From Shimia sp051201625 (lineage in GTDB: Bacteria; Pseudomonadota; Alphaproteobacteria; Rhodobacterales; Rhodobacteraceae): a stretch of 64,000 nucleotides of DNA. Location: contig NZ_CP179203.1 of the NCBI RefSeq assembly GCF_051201625.1, positions 1,364,001 to 1,428,000 of the forward strand, in the 5' to 3' direction. Position 1 is the stretch's first letter. The number at the start of each line of letters is the position of its first letter. The notes beneath the pieces were generated by a model. It saw only the letters and a list, made by a program, of their open reading frames with translations. It searched no databases and was not told the origin of the DNA. Of the stretch, positions 25,539-35,198 are shown piece after piece. The translations under genes were made by a program, and so were the position numbers.

Positions 25539-26771
25539 ATGTTTAACAAAATGACTCTCGACAAAGCGGCGCACTTACCTGTTTGGCGACGTCCGGTAAC
25601 GCTTTTGTTTTTGATGGCCCTCGCGATGCCCATCGCTTTTAATGTTTGGTCTGCGTTGATAAATAATTTTGTCGTCGAGGTGGCCCAATTTGACGGCGCG
25701 GATATTGGCCTTTTGCACACGATCCGAGAAATACCCGGCTTCTTTGCGGTTGGCGTGATTGCTATTTTGCTTTTTATGCGAGAGCAGGTTTTGGGCTTGG
25801 TCTCGTTGCTTTTACTGGGTGTAGCTACGTCAATGACAGCTCGGTTTCCCAGTCTGGCGGGTATCCTGACTATCACAATGTTGAGTTCAATCGGTTTTCA
25901 CTATTACGAGACAGTTAATCAGTCCTTGCAGTTGCAGTGGTTAGACCAGAAACGGGCCCCTAAAATTTTGGGCTGGCTGCTGGCAGCAGGATCGGCGGCG
26001 ACGCTGGTAGCTTACGGACTGATAGTCGCCACGTGGGAGCGGTTCGATTTGAGCTACAATTTCGTCTACATGCTAGGTGGCGGTATCACTGTTTTAATCG
26101 CTCTTTATTGCCTTTTTGCGTTTCCGCAATTTGAAGAACGCACGCCACAACTTCGCAGGATGATATTAAAACGGCGCTATTGGCTGTATTACTCAATGCA
26201 GTTCATGGCTGGGGCACGGCGTCAAATTTTTGTTGTCTTTGCTGGATTCATGATGGTAGAGCGCTTCGGGTTTGACGTACACGAACTTACGGCCCTCTTT
26301 TTGATAAATCTTACTGTCAACATGACACTAGCACCACTTTTTGGCATGGCAGTTTCGCGCTTTGGTGAGCGTCGCACACTTATTTTTGAATATGCTGGCC
26401 TTGTGGCAGTATTTTTGGCCTATGGCGGGATTTACTATTTTGGCTGGGGCGTTGTGCTGGCCTGTATACTTTATGTGGTCGACCATCTTTTGTTTTCCCT
26501 TGCTTTGGCTCTAAAAACGTATTTTCAAAAGATTGCCGATCCAGAGGATATTGCGCCGACAGCGGCAGTTGCATTTACTATTAATCACATATCAGCGGTG
26601 TTTCTGCCGGTGCTGCTGGGCTTGTTGTGGCTGGTGTCGCCCGCTGCTGTATTTGCTTTTGCTGCTGTCATGGCGGCTATTTCGCTTACCTTGGCCACAT
26701 TGGTGCCGCGTCATCCGCGGAAAGGCAATGAAACCCGCCTGGCCCACTTTAGGTCCGCACCGATAAAGTAA
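25539..26771 (+). CDS. major facilitator superfamily transporter
   Basis: 410-residue inner-membrane protein with about 12 hydrophobic segments, for example TLLFLMALAMPIAFNVW, VLGLVSLLLLGVAT and AVFLPVLLGLLWLVSP. A loop of basic residues (RRMILKRRYWLYY) separates the two halves, as in MFS carriers. The substrate is not evident and no partner gene adjoins it. The start at ATG 25539 has no strong Shine-Dalgarno site; the Met five codons later is an alternative. Confidence 0.8.
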   Translation: MFNKMTLDKAAHLPVWRRPVTLLFLMALAMPIAFNVWSALINNFVVEVAQFDGADIGLLHTIREIPGFFAVGVIAILLFMREQVLGLVSLLLLGVATSMTARFPSLAGILTITMLSSIGFHYYETVNQSLQLQWLDQKRAPKILGWLLAAGSAATLVAYGLIVATWERFDLSYNFVYMLGGGITVLIALYCLFAFPQFEERTPQLRRMILKRRYWLYYSMQFMAGARRQIFVVFAGFMMVERFGFDVHELTALFLINLTVNMTLAPLFGMAVSRFGERRTLIFEYAGLVAVFLAYGGIYYFGWGVVLACILYVVDHLLFSLALALKTYFQKIADPEDIAPTAAVAFTINHISAVFLPVLLGLLWLVSPAAVFAFAAVMAAISLTLATLVPRHPRKGNETRLAHFRSAPIK

Positions 26772-27271
26772 GGCATGGCTCAGCTTGGTCGGTTTCTTGT
26801 CGTGGCTATAAGCTATGTCATGCCTTTGACCTTGATCGCATTTGTGCCAGCCCAAGTTGTAAAGGGCATTAGCTTGTTTTGAAATAACTGCTGGTATTCC
26901 TAGGTGCGAAGGAAGGGGCGCTGCCGCCGTCGTTGGCGTAGGCATGCTTGTGTTTAGCAGGAGTGACTTGCGATGAGTTGAGTGCAAGCAGGTTTGGATA
27001 ACCAACAGCTCTGTAAAGAGCTTCAAGATTTGTGTTTAATTTTCTGCAGGGGACAAATGAATATTGGAGCTGGAGGGGCATGGCGTGCCATTGCTGCCGA
27101 ACATAAGCGTGACGTGGGTTTGACCGAGTTGTCTAAGTTATAAAATAGCAGGATGGGCTGCAACTATTTGTACCATTTAATGATTTAGGACGTTCTTTGG
27201 GGCTTCGCTGCTACTTGACGCCCCCGCACACACAGCCTACCCCGCGTACGCAGGAACCCAGGAGACTCACC
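26772..27271. other. intergenic region upstream of prmA
   Basis: 500 bases with no supported gene. It contains a small hairpin (AGCTC near 27003 with GAGCT). The 60 bases just before prmA are GC-rich and carry its AGGAG site. Confidence 0.45.
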
Positions 27272-28141
27272 ATGACCACATTCACGGCCCTGACGACCCT
27301 GTTTGGGAAAGAAAATGCTGAGAAGTTGGGCGAGGCAATGGAGCGGTTGAACCCAGAGCCAACTGGCGTAGGAGTTTTCGAGATTGAAGATGGATCGGGG
27401 CTTTGGGAGGTAGGTGGTTATTTCACGGACGAGCCGGAGGAGGCTGGACTGGCCATCCTCGCGGTTGTGTTTGGCGCCAAACCGTTTGCGGTAAGCGAAC
27501 TTCCAGAAACAGATTGGGTAGCCAAGGTTAAGCGAGAACTGACACCGGTCAAGGCCGGCCGATTTTTTGTTCATGGAAGTCATGATGCTGATAAAGTCCC
27601 CACCGGATCTGAACCATTGTTGATTGAGGCGGCAATGGCATTTGGCACGGGGCATCACGGAACCACACATGGGTGCCTGAACGCGCTTGACCGATTAGTG
27701 AATACTGGGTTCATTGCGAAAAGTGTAGCCGATATTGGCTGTGGTACGGCCGTATTGGCAATGGCGGCGGCGCGGATTTGGAAGAATCCGGTTTTGGCTA
27801 GTGATATCGATGAGGTCGCGGTTGATGTCGCGAAGGCCAATGTGACGGCTAACGACCTAACCGCGCGTGTGGTCTGTCTTGAGGCGTCGGGATTTGATCA
27901 TCCAAAACTGAGGTCAAAGGCGCCCTACGATTTGATTTTCGCCAATATTCTTAAGGGTCCTTTGATAGATTTAGCCCCGAATATGGGTGTGTACGCTGCA
28001 CGGGGAGGTCATACGATTTTGTCTGGCATTCTGAATGATCAAGCGGACGATGTTGTGTTAGCCTATGAGCGGGTTGGATTTCATGAGCGTGCGCGCGATG
28101 AAATCGGTGAATGGAGCACACTGACGCTCACTCGCTCTTAG
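27272..28141 (+). CDS. prmA: ribosomal protein L11 methyltransferase PrmA
   Basis: SAM-dependent methyltransferase that modifies L11. 289 residues. The substrate-recognition N-terminal part is followed by a Rossmann methyltransferase domain: AFGTGHHGTTHGCL, motif I VADIGCGTAVLAMAAA and motif IV FANILKGPL, all characteristic of PrmA. The ATG at 27272 is preceded by CCAGGAGAC; the frame continues upstream without family similarity. No operon partner is visible. Confidence 0.92.
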   Translation: MTTFTALTTLFGKENAEKLGEAMERLNPEPTGVGVFEIEDGSGLWEVGGYFTDEPEEAGLAILAVVFGAKPFAVSELPETDWVAKVKRELTPVKAGRFFVHGSHDADKVPTGSEPLLIEAAMAFGTGHHGTTHGCLNALDRLVNTGFIAKSVADIGCGTAVLAMAAARIWKNPVLASDIDEVAVDVAKANVTANDLTARVVCLEASGFDHPKLRSKAPYDLIFANILKGPLIDLAPNMGVYAARGGHTILSGILNDQADDVVLAYERVGFHERARDEIGEWSTLTLTRS

Positions 28142-28718
28142 GTCATACCTTAGTGATTTGTGGAAAGCTGACAGGACTATTCTAAACCGACGTGAGGTTA
28201 TTTTTTGGATTTTTATGAATGATGCCAGTCCGCATAGGAGAGTATTTTCAGGGTGGATAACCAAATGTGGTATTTAATTTGGTACCCCACAAGCTTACCG
28301 TACTCCCGAGTTGTCGCAAAGTTTTCTGCATGATTGAACGGTAGATAAGTTGTGTGATAAAGAACTCGCCGTAGAAAATCTCCCAGTCGTCTGGAAGCAT
28401 TTGCAAGTTTAGATTCCCTGATTTTATGTTGAGATTTACTGTGATTTGGCTGTGGGGTCTTGCCCATAAAGTCTAGCATGCGTGTGCTACAATGGGTGTG
28501 TGCAAAAAGTGCGGCAGCAGCGTCGCGGCAGGCTTGCAGGAAATTAATTTTAGTAGCCACACGCACAAACGGTCTTAAATACCGCCAGCTGTTTTTGGAC
28601 ACATATGCTGTCGGCGCATGCCCGCGTAGATGCGAAGAAACCGCCGACCAAATCTACCGCCGATCTCTTGTGCTCTTGATCCGAAGAGAGAACGCTTATT
28701 ATTCTGGGGTTTATCCAG
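28142..28718. other. intergenic region between prmA and the DUF1127 gene
   Basis: 577 bases. Reading frames of about 105-130 codons exist on both strands (28213-28602 minus, 28460-28780 plus) but lack ribosome sites, recognisable sequence or codon character, so I do not call them. No terminator is evident. Confidence 0.45.
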
Positions 28719-28907
28719 TTAAAAGACGTTGTCGATATCCGCACGCATCAGGCCGATATCGTCAAGCTCACGGTCAGTGAGGTTGTGCAGCGAGTTGCGA
28801 GTCATGCGGCCTGTATTCCAAGCGGAAATTGCCGCGAGCATGCCAAACACGGTCTGACCAACACGGCCAAAGAAACCGGGTGTGTAGACGTTGTCATAAG
28901 TGGCCAT
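28719..28907 (-). CDS. DUF1127 small protein
   Basis: 62-residue protein ending in the DUF1127 (YjiS-like) signature: LHNLTDRELDDIGLMRADI. Such small Arg/Leu-rich proteins are frequent in alphaproteobacteria; some studied members bind RNA or affect phosphate and carbon metabolism. The ATG at 28907 has AAGGAAG upstream and gives the usual length. A monocistronic unit divergent from ruvC. Confidence 0.88.
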   Translation of the reverse strand: MATYDNVYTPGFFGRVGQTVFGMLAAISAWNTGRMTRNSLHNLTDRELDDIGLMRADIDNVF

Positions 28908-29236
28908 ATCAATCTTCCTTCTGTTTGTTGTGAGCTGTGATCTGATCTCCAATAAACGGCATTTAAGAGAGGCTCTTGAACAGTACAAGCGCCAAAAATT
29001 ACATAGGTGGCATGCAATTCTTGCAATGGTCATATTATTAAAAATATACGTAAGAAATTTCGCTATGACGACATTTTTAGTGTCAATTTTGGTGTGGGAG
29101 AAAGAGTGTTTTGTCCTGATGTCGCCGCATTGAAAAGTGTTGATGCAAATTAATAAACGAGTATTGTGCTTGGCGTTTGTTCCCCTTTCGTGCTAACAGA
29201 GATAAAACAATAAAATTGGGCTGTAGGGACACAATC
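28908..29236. other. divergent intergenic region, DUF1127 / ruvC
   Basis: 329 AT-rich bases that must hold both divergent promoters. No gene or strong structure seen. Confidence 0.4.
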
Positions 29237-29743
29237 ATGCGCGTTTTGGGAATTGATCCCGGGTTAAGGAATATGGGCTGGGGTGTGATTGACGCCGATG
29301 GAAGCAGGCTCAGTCACGTTGCTAATGGGATTTGTCATTCAGTTGGCGGAGACTTGGCAATGCGTCTGCTATCATTGCATACCCAACTGACTGAAGTGGT
29401 TCTTCGATTTCGCCCGGAACAGGCAGCTATCGAACAGACCTTTGTCAATAAAGACGGAGCGGGCACGCTCAAGTTGGGGCAGGCCCGTGGGATCGCATTA
29501 CTGGTTCCCGCACAAGCCGGTTTAGAGATCGGTGAATATGCTCCTAACAAGGTAAAGAAAACCGTTGTCGGAGTGGGGCACGCTGAAAAACAACAAGTGG
29601 AACACATGGTGAAGTTGCAATTGCCAGGTGTACAGATCAAGGGAATGGATGCGTCGGACGCGTTGGCGATCGCAATTTGTCATGCCTACCACGCCCGCTC
29701 TGGATCTGGATATGCCGCCGCCGTAAGAAAGGCTAGCGCATGA
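29237..29743 (+). CDS. ruvC: Holliday junction endonuclease RuvC
   Basis: Resolves Holliday junctions in recombination. 168 residues with the RNase H-like acidic residues visible: Asp7 in LGIDPGLRNMGWG, Glu in AAIEQTFVNKD, and the C-terminal pair in DASDALAIAICH. The start is ATG 29237 (AGGGA upstream), which gives the family N-terminus MRVLGIDPG. Its stop overlaps ruvA (ATGA), and ruvB follows, giving the ruvCAB operon. Confidence 0.96.
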   Translation: MRVLGIDPGLRNMGWGVIDADGSRLSHVANGICHSVGGDLAMRLLSLHTQLTEVVLRFRPEQAAIEQTFVNKDGAGTLKLGQARGIALLVPAQAGLEIGEYAPNKVKKTVVGVGHAEKQQVEHMVKLQLPGVQIKGMDASDALAIAICHAYHARSGSGYAAAVRKASA

Positions 29744-30429
29744 TTGGGAAGCTTTCAGGCCGGATGGAGTACCGAGCCATTGATCATGTTCTTATTGACG
29801 TTGGTGGGGTTGGGTATTTAATTTACTGCTCGGAACGAACTTTAGCCGCGATGCCTGAGGTTGGTGCCCCTGTCGCGCTTTACACAGACCTTCTGGTGCG
29901 TGACGATTTGCTTCAGTTGTTTGGTTTTACCTCTTTACTCGAGAAAGAATGGCACCGGTTGCTGATGAGTGTCCAAGGCATTGGAGCGAAAGCCTCAATG
30001 GCTATTCTGGGTGCTTTGGGTGCCGATGGCGTCAGCCGGGCGATTAACTTAGGTGACGTGGCTGCGATTAAGGTGGCTAAAGGTGTTGGACAAAAGACCG
30101 CCCAGCGCGTGGTGATTGAATTGAAAGATAAAGCGCCCGAGGTGATGGCGCTGGGCGGCAAGCTGACACAGGCCATGGCGGGCGCATTGGCGGTAGATGA
30201 TAGTCTGTTAGAGCAAAGCTCGGTGCCAAGCGCGATAGAAAGTGTGCCTGTTATGATGAGCAACGTAGATGTCGCATTGCAAGCCGATGCACTGTCTGCG
30301 TTGGGAAACCTTGGCTACGCCCCTGCGGAAGCTGCAGGGGCGGTCGCTCGCGCCGCGCAAGACGCACCGGAGGCCGATGCGGCGTATCTAATTCGTGCTG
30401 CGCTTAAGTTGCTGGCACCGAAAGGCTAG
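29740..30429 (+). CDS. ruvA: Holliday junction branch-migration protein RuvA
   Basis: DNA-binding tetramer that positions RuvB on the junction. 229 residues: OB domain (MIGKLSGRMEYRAIDHVLIDVGGVGYLIYC region), two helix-hairpin-helix motifs (VQGIGAKASMAIL and GVGQKTAQRVVIELKDK), and a C-terminal RuvB-binding helix bundle (ALSALGNLGYAPAEAAGAV). Start overlaps ruvC by 4 bp. Confidence 0.96.
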   Translation: MIGKLSGRMEYRAIDHVLIDVGGVGYLIYCSERTLAAMPEVGAPVALYTDLLVRDDLLQLFGFTSLLEKEWHRLLMSVQGIGAKASMAILGALGADGVSRAINLGDVAAIKVAKGVGQKTAQRVVIELKDKAPEVMALGGKLTQAMAGALAVDDSLLEQSSVPSAIESVPVMMSNVDVALQADALSALGNLGYAPAEAAGAVARAAQDAPEADAAYLIRAALKLLAPKG

Positions 30430-30432
30430 TTT

Positions 30433-31458
30433 ATGGAACAGCCTGATCCCACTCTGCGCCCCAATCCACGTCCAGAAGACGCTGACCGTGCTCTGCGGCC
30501 GCAGGCCTTGAGCGAGTTTATCGGACAAGCCGAGGCGCGTGCCAATCTAAAAGTGTTTATTGAAAGCGCAAGGCGCCGTGGCGAAGCGATGGACCACACC
30601 TTGTTCCATGGACCACCAGGTTTGGGCAAAACCACACTAGCGCAAATAATGGCTAGGGAACTGGGTGTCAATTTCCGCATGACATCGGGGCCGGTATTGG
30701 CAAAGGCTGGAGACTTGGCTGCAATTCTGACTAACCTTGAGGCACGGGATGTTTTGTTCATTGATGAAATACATCGACTAAATCCGGTAGTTGAGGAAGT
30801 TTTGTATCCAGCATTAGAGGATTTTGAGCTTGATTTGGTGATCGGGGAAGGCCCTGCGGCTAGGACCGTGCGTATTGAGTTGCAGCCATTCACCTTGGTG
30901 GGGGCGACGACCCGTCTTGGATTACTGACGACACCGCTCAGAGACCGATTTGGCATTCCAACCCGGCTTCAGTTTTACACGGAAGATGAGCTAAACGAGA
31001 TTGTAGCACGCAATGCTCTCAAGCTGAATATCCCGGCTGAGGATGCTGGCGCGCGTGAGATTGCGCGAAGATCTCGGGGAACTCCAAGAATTGCAGGCCG
31101 CTTGTTACGGCGTGTCGTTGACTTTGCGCTTGTCGAAGGAGATGGACAGATTACAAAAGCTCTCGCGGACGGGGCTCTGACCCGTCTGGGCGTTGACCAT
31201 TTAGGGTTGGATGGGGCTGACCGGCGCTACTTAACGTTCATCGCAGAGAATTACGCTGGAGGTCCAGTTGGAATTGATACAATTAGCGCTGCTTTAAGTG
31301 AGGCGCGTGATGCGATTGAGGAAGTAATCGAGCCATTTTTGTTGCAGCAAGGGTTGATAAATCGAACCCCACGTGGACGGATGTTGGCGCAAAAGGCGTG
31401 GCAACACCTTGGTTTGAATGCGCCTGAAAGACGTGATCAGAGGCGCTTATTTGAATAA
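30433..31458 (+). CDS. ruvB: Holliday junction ATP-dependent helicase RuvB
   Basis: AAA+ motor of branch migration. 341 residues: Walker A HGPPGLGKTTLAQ (about 58-70), Walker B LFIDEIHRLN (about 107-116), the family-specific GATTRLGLLTTPLRDRFG sensor region and a winged-helix C-terminus (QGLINRTPRGRMLAQKAW). It follows ruvA after 3 bp. No clear terminator downstream. Confidence 0.97.
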   Translation: MEQPDPTLRPNPRPEDADRALRPQALSEFIGQAEARANLKVFIESARRRGEAMDHTLFHGPPGLGKTTLAQIMARELGVNFRMTSGPVLAKAGDLAAILTNLEARDVLFIDEIHRLNPVVEEVLYPALEDFELDLVIGEGPAARTVRIELQPFTLVGATTRLGLLTTPLRDRFGIPTRLQFYTEDELNEIVARNALKLNIPAEDAGAREIARRSRGTPRIAGRLLRRVVDFALVEGDGQITKALADGALTRLGVDHLGLDGADRRYLTFIAENYAGGPVGIDTISAALSEARDAIEEVIEPFLLQQGLINRTPRGRMLAQKAWQHLGLNAPERRDQRRLFE

Positions 31459-31706
31459 TTTTGTGGAATTTGGGAAAGAATTAAATTTTTATACGCCAGT
31501 AAGTTACTGTGTTGGATCTAAAAGTCTTTTTAAGCAAGTTGAATTTGGCCTTGTCATTTTCGGAGTTGCGAAGCCGTGAGCCTCTCACTGATGCGTAAGG
31601 CTGGTCAGACTAAAGCTTGCCATCATCGGCGAGGTGACTGTTCAGTAGAAATTTGGCTAATTAACCAAGAGTTTCAATCTTGGAGGTTCTTCAGACCTCG
31701 ACGGAG

Positions 31707-32213
31707 TTACCACTCGTAAACCTCAATCTTGTCAGCTGTCATGGCATAACCCGTTTCGGCGACCTCTGTAGACATTAGTTGGGTGCTCATCAGTCCCTCA
31801 ACCCAAACAGGGTCCCAAAGTTTGTCGCTTGGCCAAGGATCAATAGTTCTTACTAGAACCAATTGATTGGGAGGTGGTGGTGGAGTGTGAATGCACGCTC
31901 CAACATATGGAACAAGTACAAACTCTGTCACGCCCTCGGCATCGAGTTCTAGAGGTAAGATAAATCCTGGCATACGGATGTAGACACCGTGAAGCGCAGT
32001 ATTCAATTTGGTCGCATTAAGGTCGAACAGTGGGCGCCACGTATCATTGGCTTCGTCCATCATTCCTTCGCCGATGATTTCGGCGTAGGGTACACCCGGC
32101 GGAATAAGGTCGTCCCAAGAGATTTCTCGAGGATTAGCCGCAAGCCCGATACGAGGAAATGAAACTCCAGCTAGGCTTATGGCGATAAGATTTCTACGGT
32201 TTACCTGTGTCAT
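31707..32213 (-). CDS. DUF3299 periplasmic protein of a zinc (Zrg-type) operon
   Basis: 168 residues with a signal sequence bearing twin arginines (NRRNLIAISLAGVSF), so Sec or Tat export is possible. The DUF3299 core IRMPGFILPLELD...FVLVPYVGACIHTPPPPPNQ is visible. In Vibrio cholerae a DUF3299 protein is encoded with the Zrg zinc uptake genes; its precise role is not established. Its start overlaps the permease stop (ATGA), placing it last in the zur-controlled operon. Confidence 0.85.
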   Translation of the reverse strand: MTQVNRRNLIAISLAGVSFPRIGLAANPREISWDDLIPPGVPYAEIIGEGMMDEANDTWRPLFDLNATKLNTALHGVYIRMPGFILPLELDAEGVTEFVLVPYVGACIHTPPPPPNQLVLVRTIDPWPSDKLWDPVWVEGLMSTQLMSTEVAETGYAMTADKIEVYEW

Positions 32214-33460
32214 ATCTTTACCATCATACCATCGGCCAAAGAAAGGCGGTAGGCCCGTAATGCTGGAATCAAGCTCACGATTGCGCCAGCAACGACCACA
32301 GCTAGCAGAACGAGTATTTCTCGCAATACCGGTGCTTCAATCGCTAGAAAAAGGCCAAATTCTCTGTCAATGATCGGTTGTGAAATAAACAAACCAACGT
32401 AGAGCACTCCAACCCCCAACAATGCTCCAACTGCTGCCGTAAGTGCCGCCTCCAGCACGAGGAGTCCTAGGATCGATATTGGACTGGCGCCCATCGCCCG
32501 AAATATCGCCATCTCTCGCCGGCGTTCGTTAAGACTAGAAAAAATTGTTGCCATCAATCCAATAAGTGCTGTGACGATAACCATTGCTGAAACCGCCAGC
32601 AACGCCGACTCGGCAATTCCAACAATCTGCCACAATTCTTGCAGGGCAACGCCGGGCAGTATCGCCAACAACGGTTCCTCCGAGTATTCGTTGATGGCTC
32701 GCTGGAGCGCGAATGTTTGCAATGGACTTTTGACACCGACGAGTGCGGCGGTCACTGCTTTCGGCGTCAAGTCCATCAGCCGAATAGCGTTCACTGAAGT
32801 TGCTTGCCCGGGAATTTTCGCTCCACGCTGCCAATCAACATGAATCGCCTCAATCGCCTCCATGGACACGATCACCGTTCTGTCCACAGGAGTGCCGGTT
32901 TTTTCAAGTATGCCCGATATCCGAAAAGGTTGATCTTTATGCTCGGTGAATGATGCCAGGCCGTGGGCGACGACAATAGGGTCGCCAATCTCATATTTGA
33001 GATTTTCCGCTACGTCGTAGCCGATAACTGCATCGAATAGGTCGTCGATTGCGAAGCCGCTTGCAAAGTGGAGGCTTCGACCTCGACGATATTTGTAATG
33101 TTCAAAAAAGGCGGCATTTGTTCCCATTACTCGGAACTGCCGGTGGCTATCTCCGAGGGAAATGGGAACAATCCAATCCAACTCTGGCCGATTCGCTAAA
33201 TCTTGATAGCTTTCCCAGGTCACGTTGTTTGATGCATTTCCAATACGGAAAACTGAATATAGCAACAACTGAACTGACCCTGACCGAGCTCCAACGATTA
33301 AATCTGTGCCCGAGATAGTATCTGCGAAACTAGCCTTGGCCCCGGTTCGAACTTTTTCGACGCCTAAAAAAAGTGCAACCGACAGCCCGATCGCCAATAC
33401 TGTCATGCCAACAGTCAGCATCCGTGCAAATAATGAGCCAATGGCAAGCCGAAGTATCAT
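32210..33460 (-). CDS. FtsX/MacB-type ABC transporter permease (Zrg-like)
   Basis: 416-residue inner-membrane permease: one N-terminal membrane helix (MLTVGMTVLAIGLSVALFLG), a large periplasmic MacB_PCD domain (about 40-275), then three C-terminal helices with the FtsX signature NERRREMAIFRAMGASP. FtsX-type permeases usually do not carry substrate through the membrane but do mechanical work on periplasmic or outer-membrane partners. Next to a DUF2796 zinc protein this suggests zinc delivery. Four-base overlaps with genes on both sides. Confidence 0.88.
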   Translation of the reverse strand: MILRLAIGSLFARMLTVGMTVLAIGLSVALFLGVEKVRTGAKASFADTISGTDLIVGARSGSVQLLLYSVFRIGNASNNVTWESYQDLANRPELDWIVPISLGDSHRQFRVMGTNAAFFEHYKYRRGRSLHFASGFAIDDLFDAVIGYDVAENLKYEIGDPIVVAHGLASFTEHKDQPFRISGILEKTGTPVDRTVIVSMEAIEAIHVDWQRGAKIPGQATSVNAIRLMDLTPKAVTAALVGVKSPLQTFALQRAINEYSEEPLLAILPGVALQELWQIVGIAESALLAVSAMVIVTALIGLMATIFSSLNERRREMAIFRAMGASPISILGLLVLEAALTAAVGALLGVGVLYVGLFISQPIIDREFGLFLAIEAPVLREILVLLAVVVAGAIVSLIPALRAYRLSLADGMMVKI

Positions 33461-34155
33461 GCCGCTCGTCTTTCAATGGTTGCAATGTCGGTCATCTGAA
33501 CCACTCTATCAAACCTTTCGCTTAGGCGTGGATCATGACTAACCATAAGGAGGGTGGAACCTTGCGCTTCAATTTGATCAAACATGAGTGTCAAAAAATT
33601 TGACCGAGCTAATTCGTCCAAAGATGACGTTGGCTCATCTGCGATAATTATCGGAGGTCTGCCAATCAGAGCCCTAGCAACTGCGACTCTTTGTTGTTGG
33701 CCAACACTCAGATTTGCGGCCTTAGATAATGAAATGCTATCTGGCAAACCAAGGGATTGGCAAAGCTCGATGGACCGAAGTCTTGGGGACCGGCACCGTT
33801 TCCTGCGTTCTGGAGCAAATCGCAGCGGCAACATTATGTTATCGGCAACAGTTCCAAACGGCAGCAAATTGAATTGCTGGAATACTACTCCGATCTGTTC
33901 GGCCCGAAACCGGTCGCGAGACCAACCAGACAAAGATTTTAAATCAGTGCCGCCTAAGGCCACTTTCCCACTGTCAGCGAGAATAGTCCCGCAAATCATA
34001 GAAAGTAGTGTTGATTTTCCGGAGCCGCTCTCACCAAGTAAAAGAACGGATTCTCCCTTTCTGACGAAAAACTCGGGGACCGTGAGGACAAATGATGTCC
34101 GCCCGGGCCAGCTAAAACGCGCATTTTCAAATTCTATAACACAACGTTCTGTCAC
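33457..34155 (-). CDS. ABC transporter ATP-binding protein (LolD/MacB type, Zrg-like)
   Basis: 232-residue ATPase: Walker A LLGESGSGKSTLLS, Q-loop VVFQQFNLLPFGTV, signature LSVGQQQRVAVARAL, Walker B IIIADEPTSSLDE, switch His in VSHDPRLSE. GTG start 2 bp after the DUF2796 stop, relying on coupled translation. It energises the adjacent FtsX-type permease. Confidence 0.92.
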   Translation of the reverse strand: MTERCVIEFENARFSWPGRTSFVLTVPEFFVRKGESVLLLGESGSGKSTLLSMICGTILADSGKVALGGTDLKSLSGWSRDRFRAEQIGVVFQQFNLLPFGTVADNIMLPLRFAPERRKRCRSPRLRSIELCQSLGLPDSISLSKAANLSVGQQQRVAVARALIGRPPIIIADEPTSSLDELARSNFLTLMFDQIEAQGSTLLMVSHDPRLSERFDRVVQMTDIATIERRAA

Positions 34156-34157
34156 AG

Positions 34158-34757
34158 TCAGAACATACCGCGAAGTTCAAGCTTGGGGTCATCACGCTCA
34201 ATTTCAAAAGCTTGAGCCCCAGTCTCAGATACGATTTGAACTTCCAGTTCAAGGGCATTCTCGAAGATTTCGAAATACTTAAAGGTGATTCCGTATAATT
34301 CGTCTAGGTTACCACAAGTAAGTGTGTACTCTGCATGGAACTCTGTGTGGCTTGCTTCATTTTCGTGCTTGTCTCCATCATGCTGTTCTTCGGCGTGGTC
34401 TTCGTCATGATCGTCTTCGTGATCATGCACCTCCTCATGCTCATCTTCACTCTCAAGTTCAGCGCTTGCTTGGGTTACTGTGCATTCAGCGGCGGCGGGC
34501 ATGACAAAAAGTTCGAGTGGTCGGGCCAGGGTTGCCACTGCCGCGTCGATGGACGCTCGATCATTTGCATTTTTTGCCTCGTATTCGAAACCAACGATAT
34601 CTGCACCAGGGGCATGAAACTCCATAGCAACGGTATTGCCAAGATATGCAATGTTGAGCTTTCCAACTCCATGTTCATGGCTGTCGAGCTCACGCGTCCC
34701 CTCGGCAATTGCGGGGCACGCAAGTATGGAAAACACAATTGGGAAACATCTGTTCAT
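34158..34757 (-). CDS. DUF2796 histidine-rich periplasmic zinc-binding protein (ZrgA-like)
   Basis: 199 residues. A Sec signal peptide (cleavage likely after PAIA) is followed by the DUF2796 opening ELDSHEHGVGKLNIAYLG. A metal-binding stretch (about 110-145) is very rich in His, Asp and Glu, including VHDHEDDHDEDHAEEQHDGD. Vibrio ZrgA has the same arrangement. The start at ATG 34757 gives a proper signal peptide. It lies 31 bp after zur in the same transcript. Inferred role: capture of periplasmic zinc under shortage. Confidence 0.88.
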   Translation of the reverse strand: MNRCFPIVFSILACPAIAEGTRELDSHEHGVGKLNIAYLGNTVAMEFHAPGADIVGFEYEAKNANDRASIDAAVATLARPLELFVMPAAAECTVTQASAELESEDEHEEVHDHEDDHDEDHAEEQHDGDKHENEASHTEFHAEYTLTCGNLDELYGITFKYFEIFENALELEVQIVSETGAQAFEIERDDPKLELRGMF

Positions 34758-34788
34758 GATAATTACTCCGAGTTGTAATAAGTTTTTT

Positions 34789-35175
34789 TTAATGAGCACA
34801 ATTTTCGCATTGCCCGTGGATTTCAACGACATGGCGGACTGGCTTAAATTGGCTGGGTGCGACCATTGCCGTCAATTTGTGCAAAAGAACTTCACCGTCA
34901 TGTTCGTTGACTAGGCCGCAGTCTCCACAAATGGTCAAAACAGGAAGGCTCTTCCCATGGTCACAGCGGCAAGGGACAAAGGCTTTTAGGGATTCCAATT
35001 TGTGTGCACGGCCTTGATCTGTGAGAGCCGCGAGCGCACGGTAAACTGTCGGTGGTGCGATGTCTGGTTCATTGCCCTGAAGTTGTTCCAAAATTTTATA
35101 TGCCGTCATCGGAATTTCGGACGAATTCAGCACCTCTAATATGTCTGCCTGTCGCACGGCGGCTTGTTTACGCAT
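34789..35175 (-). CDS. zur: Fur-family regulator, probable zinc uptake regulator Zur
   Basis: 128-residue Fur-fold repressor. Winged helix with PPTVYRALAALTDQGRAHKLES (recognition helix), metal-site residues in CRCDHGKSLP, and two CxxC structural-zinc pairs (TICGDCG and GQCENCAH). Zur is preferred over Fur because it heads a zinc operon and carries CDHG rather than the HHDH of iron Fur proteins. An almost perfect palindrome 25-50 bp before its start suggests autoregulation. Confidence 0.88.
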   Translation of the reverse strand: MRKQAAVRQADILEVLNSSEIPMTAYKILEQLQGNEPDIAPPTVYRALAALTDQGRAHKLESLKAFVPCRCDHGKSLPVLTICGDCGLVNEHDGEVLLHKLTAMVAPSQFKPVRHVVEIHGQCENCAH

Positions 35176-35198
35176 TCAAAATCTCCAAATCCACCATT

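Noticed and set aside
28213..28780. Frames of about 105-130 codons on both strands between prmA and the DUF1127 gene
   Set aside because: They overlap each other, lack Shine-Dalgarno sites and show no family-like motifs.
33584..34282. 232-codon plus-strand frame across the zinc ABC ATPase gene
   Set aside because: It lies fully opposite genes with clear Walker and DUF2796 motifs; no start signal or family match.
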